Positions 6,663-7,141 of a DNA stretch of 7,141 nt are shown piece by piece. A program made the position numbers and the translations under genes. How positions within the stretch are numbered: the first letter of the stretch is position 1; each line of letters starts with the position of its first letter. This DNA is from Bacilli bacterium (GTDB lineage Bacteria > Bacillota_I > Bacilli_A > RF39 > UBA660): contig JAQVZB010000048.1 in assembly GCA_029004695.1 (NCBI GenBank), forward strand, positions 1-7,141, written 5' to 3'. The notes under the pieces are model-generated. The model was not told where the DNA came from and made no database searches. It saw only the letters and a program-made list of their open reading frames with translations.

Positions 6663-7019
6663 ATGGAATTTTATGATAATGAAAAACCATATAGTTATGA
6701 AGCAATGGAAGACTATGAAATAAATCTTTATAATAATACTTATTTTAAACCTTCAAATGAAAAAACTTTAATTGATATTGATACAATATGTTCGAGAACA
6801 GCTAATTTACTAATTGATAGAGATTATAATCTTCCACAAAATATTTTTTTAATTAATGACTACAACGGTAAAACTATAGTAGGAAGAAAAATTAGATCAA
6901 TACTTAGAATTGAAAATAAAATCAATGCAATAAATTGCAGTATGATTACCGCTCCTATGTTGCTTGGAATATTAAATACAAGAAATAAAACTAAAAGGAA
7001 AATCGAAATATCATATTGA
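6663..7019 (+). CDS. Unknown protein, probably cut short by an IS3-family insertion
   Basis: I do not recognise this 118-residue product. The start is firm: GAGGTG at 6652-6657 overlaps the GTPase stop and lies 5 bases before the ATG, so it is translated with the GTPase and was probably a functional partner. The N-terminus is acidic and Tyr/Asn-rich (about 1-33, with EDYEINLYNNTYFKP), followed by a mixed alpha/beta-like stretch with NIFLINDYNG (about 80-89), KTIVGRKIRSIL and a hydrophobic MITAPMLLGIL near 113. There is no signal peptide, no clear membrane segment and only two Cys. The stop TGA (7017-7019) is the first three bases of the insertion sequence end, so the natural C-terminus is probably missing and continues, if at all, beyond the element. 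It is coding in style, but whether the shortened protein works is unknown. Confidence 0.7.
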   Translation: MEFYDNEKPYSYEAMEDYEINLYNNTYFKPSNEKTLIDIDTICSRTANLLIDRDYNLPQNIFLINDYNGKTIVGRKIRSILRIENKINAINCSMITAPMLLGILNTRNKTKRKIEISY

Positions 7020-7055
7020 AGTAGTCAATAAAAAGTAGACACTTTAAAAAGAAAT

Positions 7056-7141
7056 TTAGAACCCTAGTTCGATTTTATATTGAACTGGGGTTTTATAATC
7101 TAATGAATAAGCTAATCGTTCATTATTATAATAATATATAT
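7056..7141 (-). CDS. IS3-family transposase (rve integrase core), last 27 residues; partial
   Basis: Read on the minus strand from the right edge, 27 codons end in TAA (complement of 7056-7058). The peptide reads IYYYNNERLAYSL, then DYKTPVQYK and ELGF. YNNERxxxSLxxxTPxQY is the well-known C-terminal signature of IS3-family (IS150-group) DDE transposases, which cut and join the element's ends. The catalytic Asp/Asp/Glu residues and the upstream OrfA with its programmed frameshift would lie beyond the window. Only this tail can be judged, so I cannot say whether the transposase is active. Confidence 0.88.
   Translation of the reverse strand, partial: IYYYNNERLAYSLDYKTPVQYKIELGF
7057..7095 (-). 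terminator. Hairpin at the transposase 3' end, possible transcription terminator
   Basis: Inverted repeat with core arms 7061-7070 (ACCCTAGTTC) and 7082-7091 (GAACTGGGGT): 10 pairs with one T-G wobble and an 11-base loop. It can be lengthened to 7057-7070 against 7082-7095 with one more wobble. On the plus strand T7091-7094 follow the core; on the minus strand a T-rich stretch (to about 7046) follows. It overlaps the last transposase codons. It could end transposase transcription or block readthrough from the GTPase operon into the element. Confidence 0.5.

Larger units (their letters stand above)
7017..7141 (-). mobile_element. IS3-family insertion sequence, transposase-3' end; continues past right edge
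   Basis: The left boundary, TGAAGTAGTC at 7017 followed by AAAAAGTAGACACTTT at 7031-7046, follows the IS3-family terminal pattern (TG at the tip, then an A run and GT-GACA). It is the transposase-downstream end, because the transposase stop (7056-7058, minus strand) lies just inside. The other end, the transposase start and any target duplication are outside the window. The element interrupts the gene at 6663. Confidence 0.8.

Noticed and set aside
1..7141. tRNA, rRNA, CRISPR array, riboswitch or phage attachment site
   Set aside because: I saw no cloverleaf, no spaced direct repeats and no known riboswitch core on either strand.

Overview
The window is very AT-rich and reads with the standard bacterial code: TGG encodes Trp, TGA ends intact genes, and neither TGA inside a broken frame restores that protein when read as Trp. 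A SpoVIF-like sporulation protein, strong Shine-Dalgarno sites (GAGGTG, GGAGAAG), a TetM-type GTPase and an IS3-family element together suggest a low-GC, spore-forming or spore-lineage Bacillota. I cannot name the genus.

Layout from left to right. (1) 1-1190 is the C-terminal part of a hybrid histidine kinase (ATPase domain, receiver, Hpt) that enters from the left edge. (2) 1245-1481 is a small SpoVIF-like gene with its own RBS, a candidate sporulation-type -10 box and a perfect AT-only hairpin terminator (1480-1515). (3) 1559-4608 is a stretch of gene debris. It holds a radical SAM/SPASM gene with no N-terminus (1559-2618), an intact small inorganic pyrophosphatase-like gene (2684-3025), an amidohydrolase cut off at its C-terminal half with two frameshifts (3025-3749), an internal HelD helicase fragment (3746-4111), and the C-terminus of a second radical SAM/SPASM protein with a frameshift and a nonsense codon (4112-4608). 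The HelD and second radical SAM pieces are fused in frame. (4) 4634-6658 is an intact 674-residue translational GTPase of the ribosomal-protection (TetM/OtrA-like) type, coupled to an unknown gene (6663-7019). (5) At 7017 an IS3-family element begins. Its terminal TGA supplies the stop codon of the unknown gene, and the 3' end of its transposase lies on the minus strand at 7056-7141.

I see no intact multi-gene pathway here. The best reading is an accessory locus in decay, trimmed by recombination and small indels and bounded on the right by an insertion sequence. The pyrophosphatase and GTPase remain intact. The two most interesting points are in the GTPase: its P-loop has Asn where translational GTPases almost always have Asp, and its domain IV tip lacks the Ser-Pro-Val of TetM, so it may be a ribosome-associated GTPase that is not a tetracycline-resistance factor. 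The main alternative for the debris is a chimeric assembly. The error-free long frames on both sides argue against general sequencing error but do not exclude misjoins.
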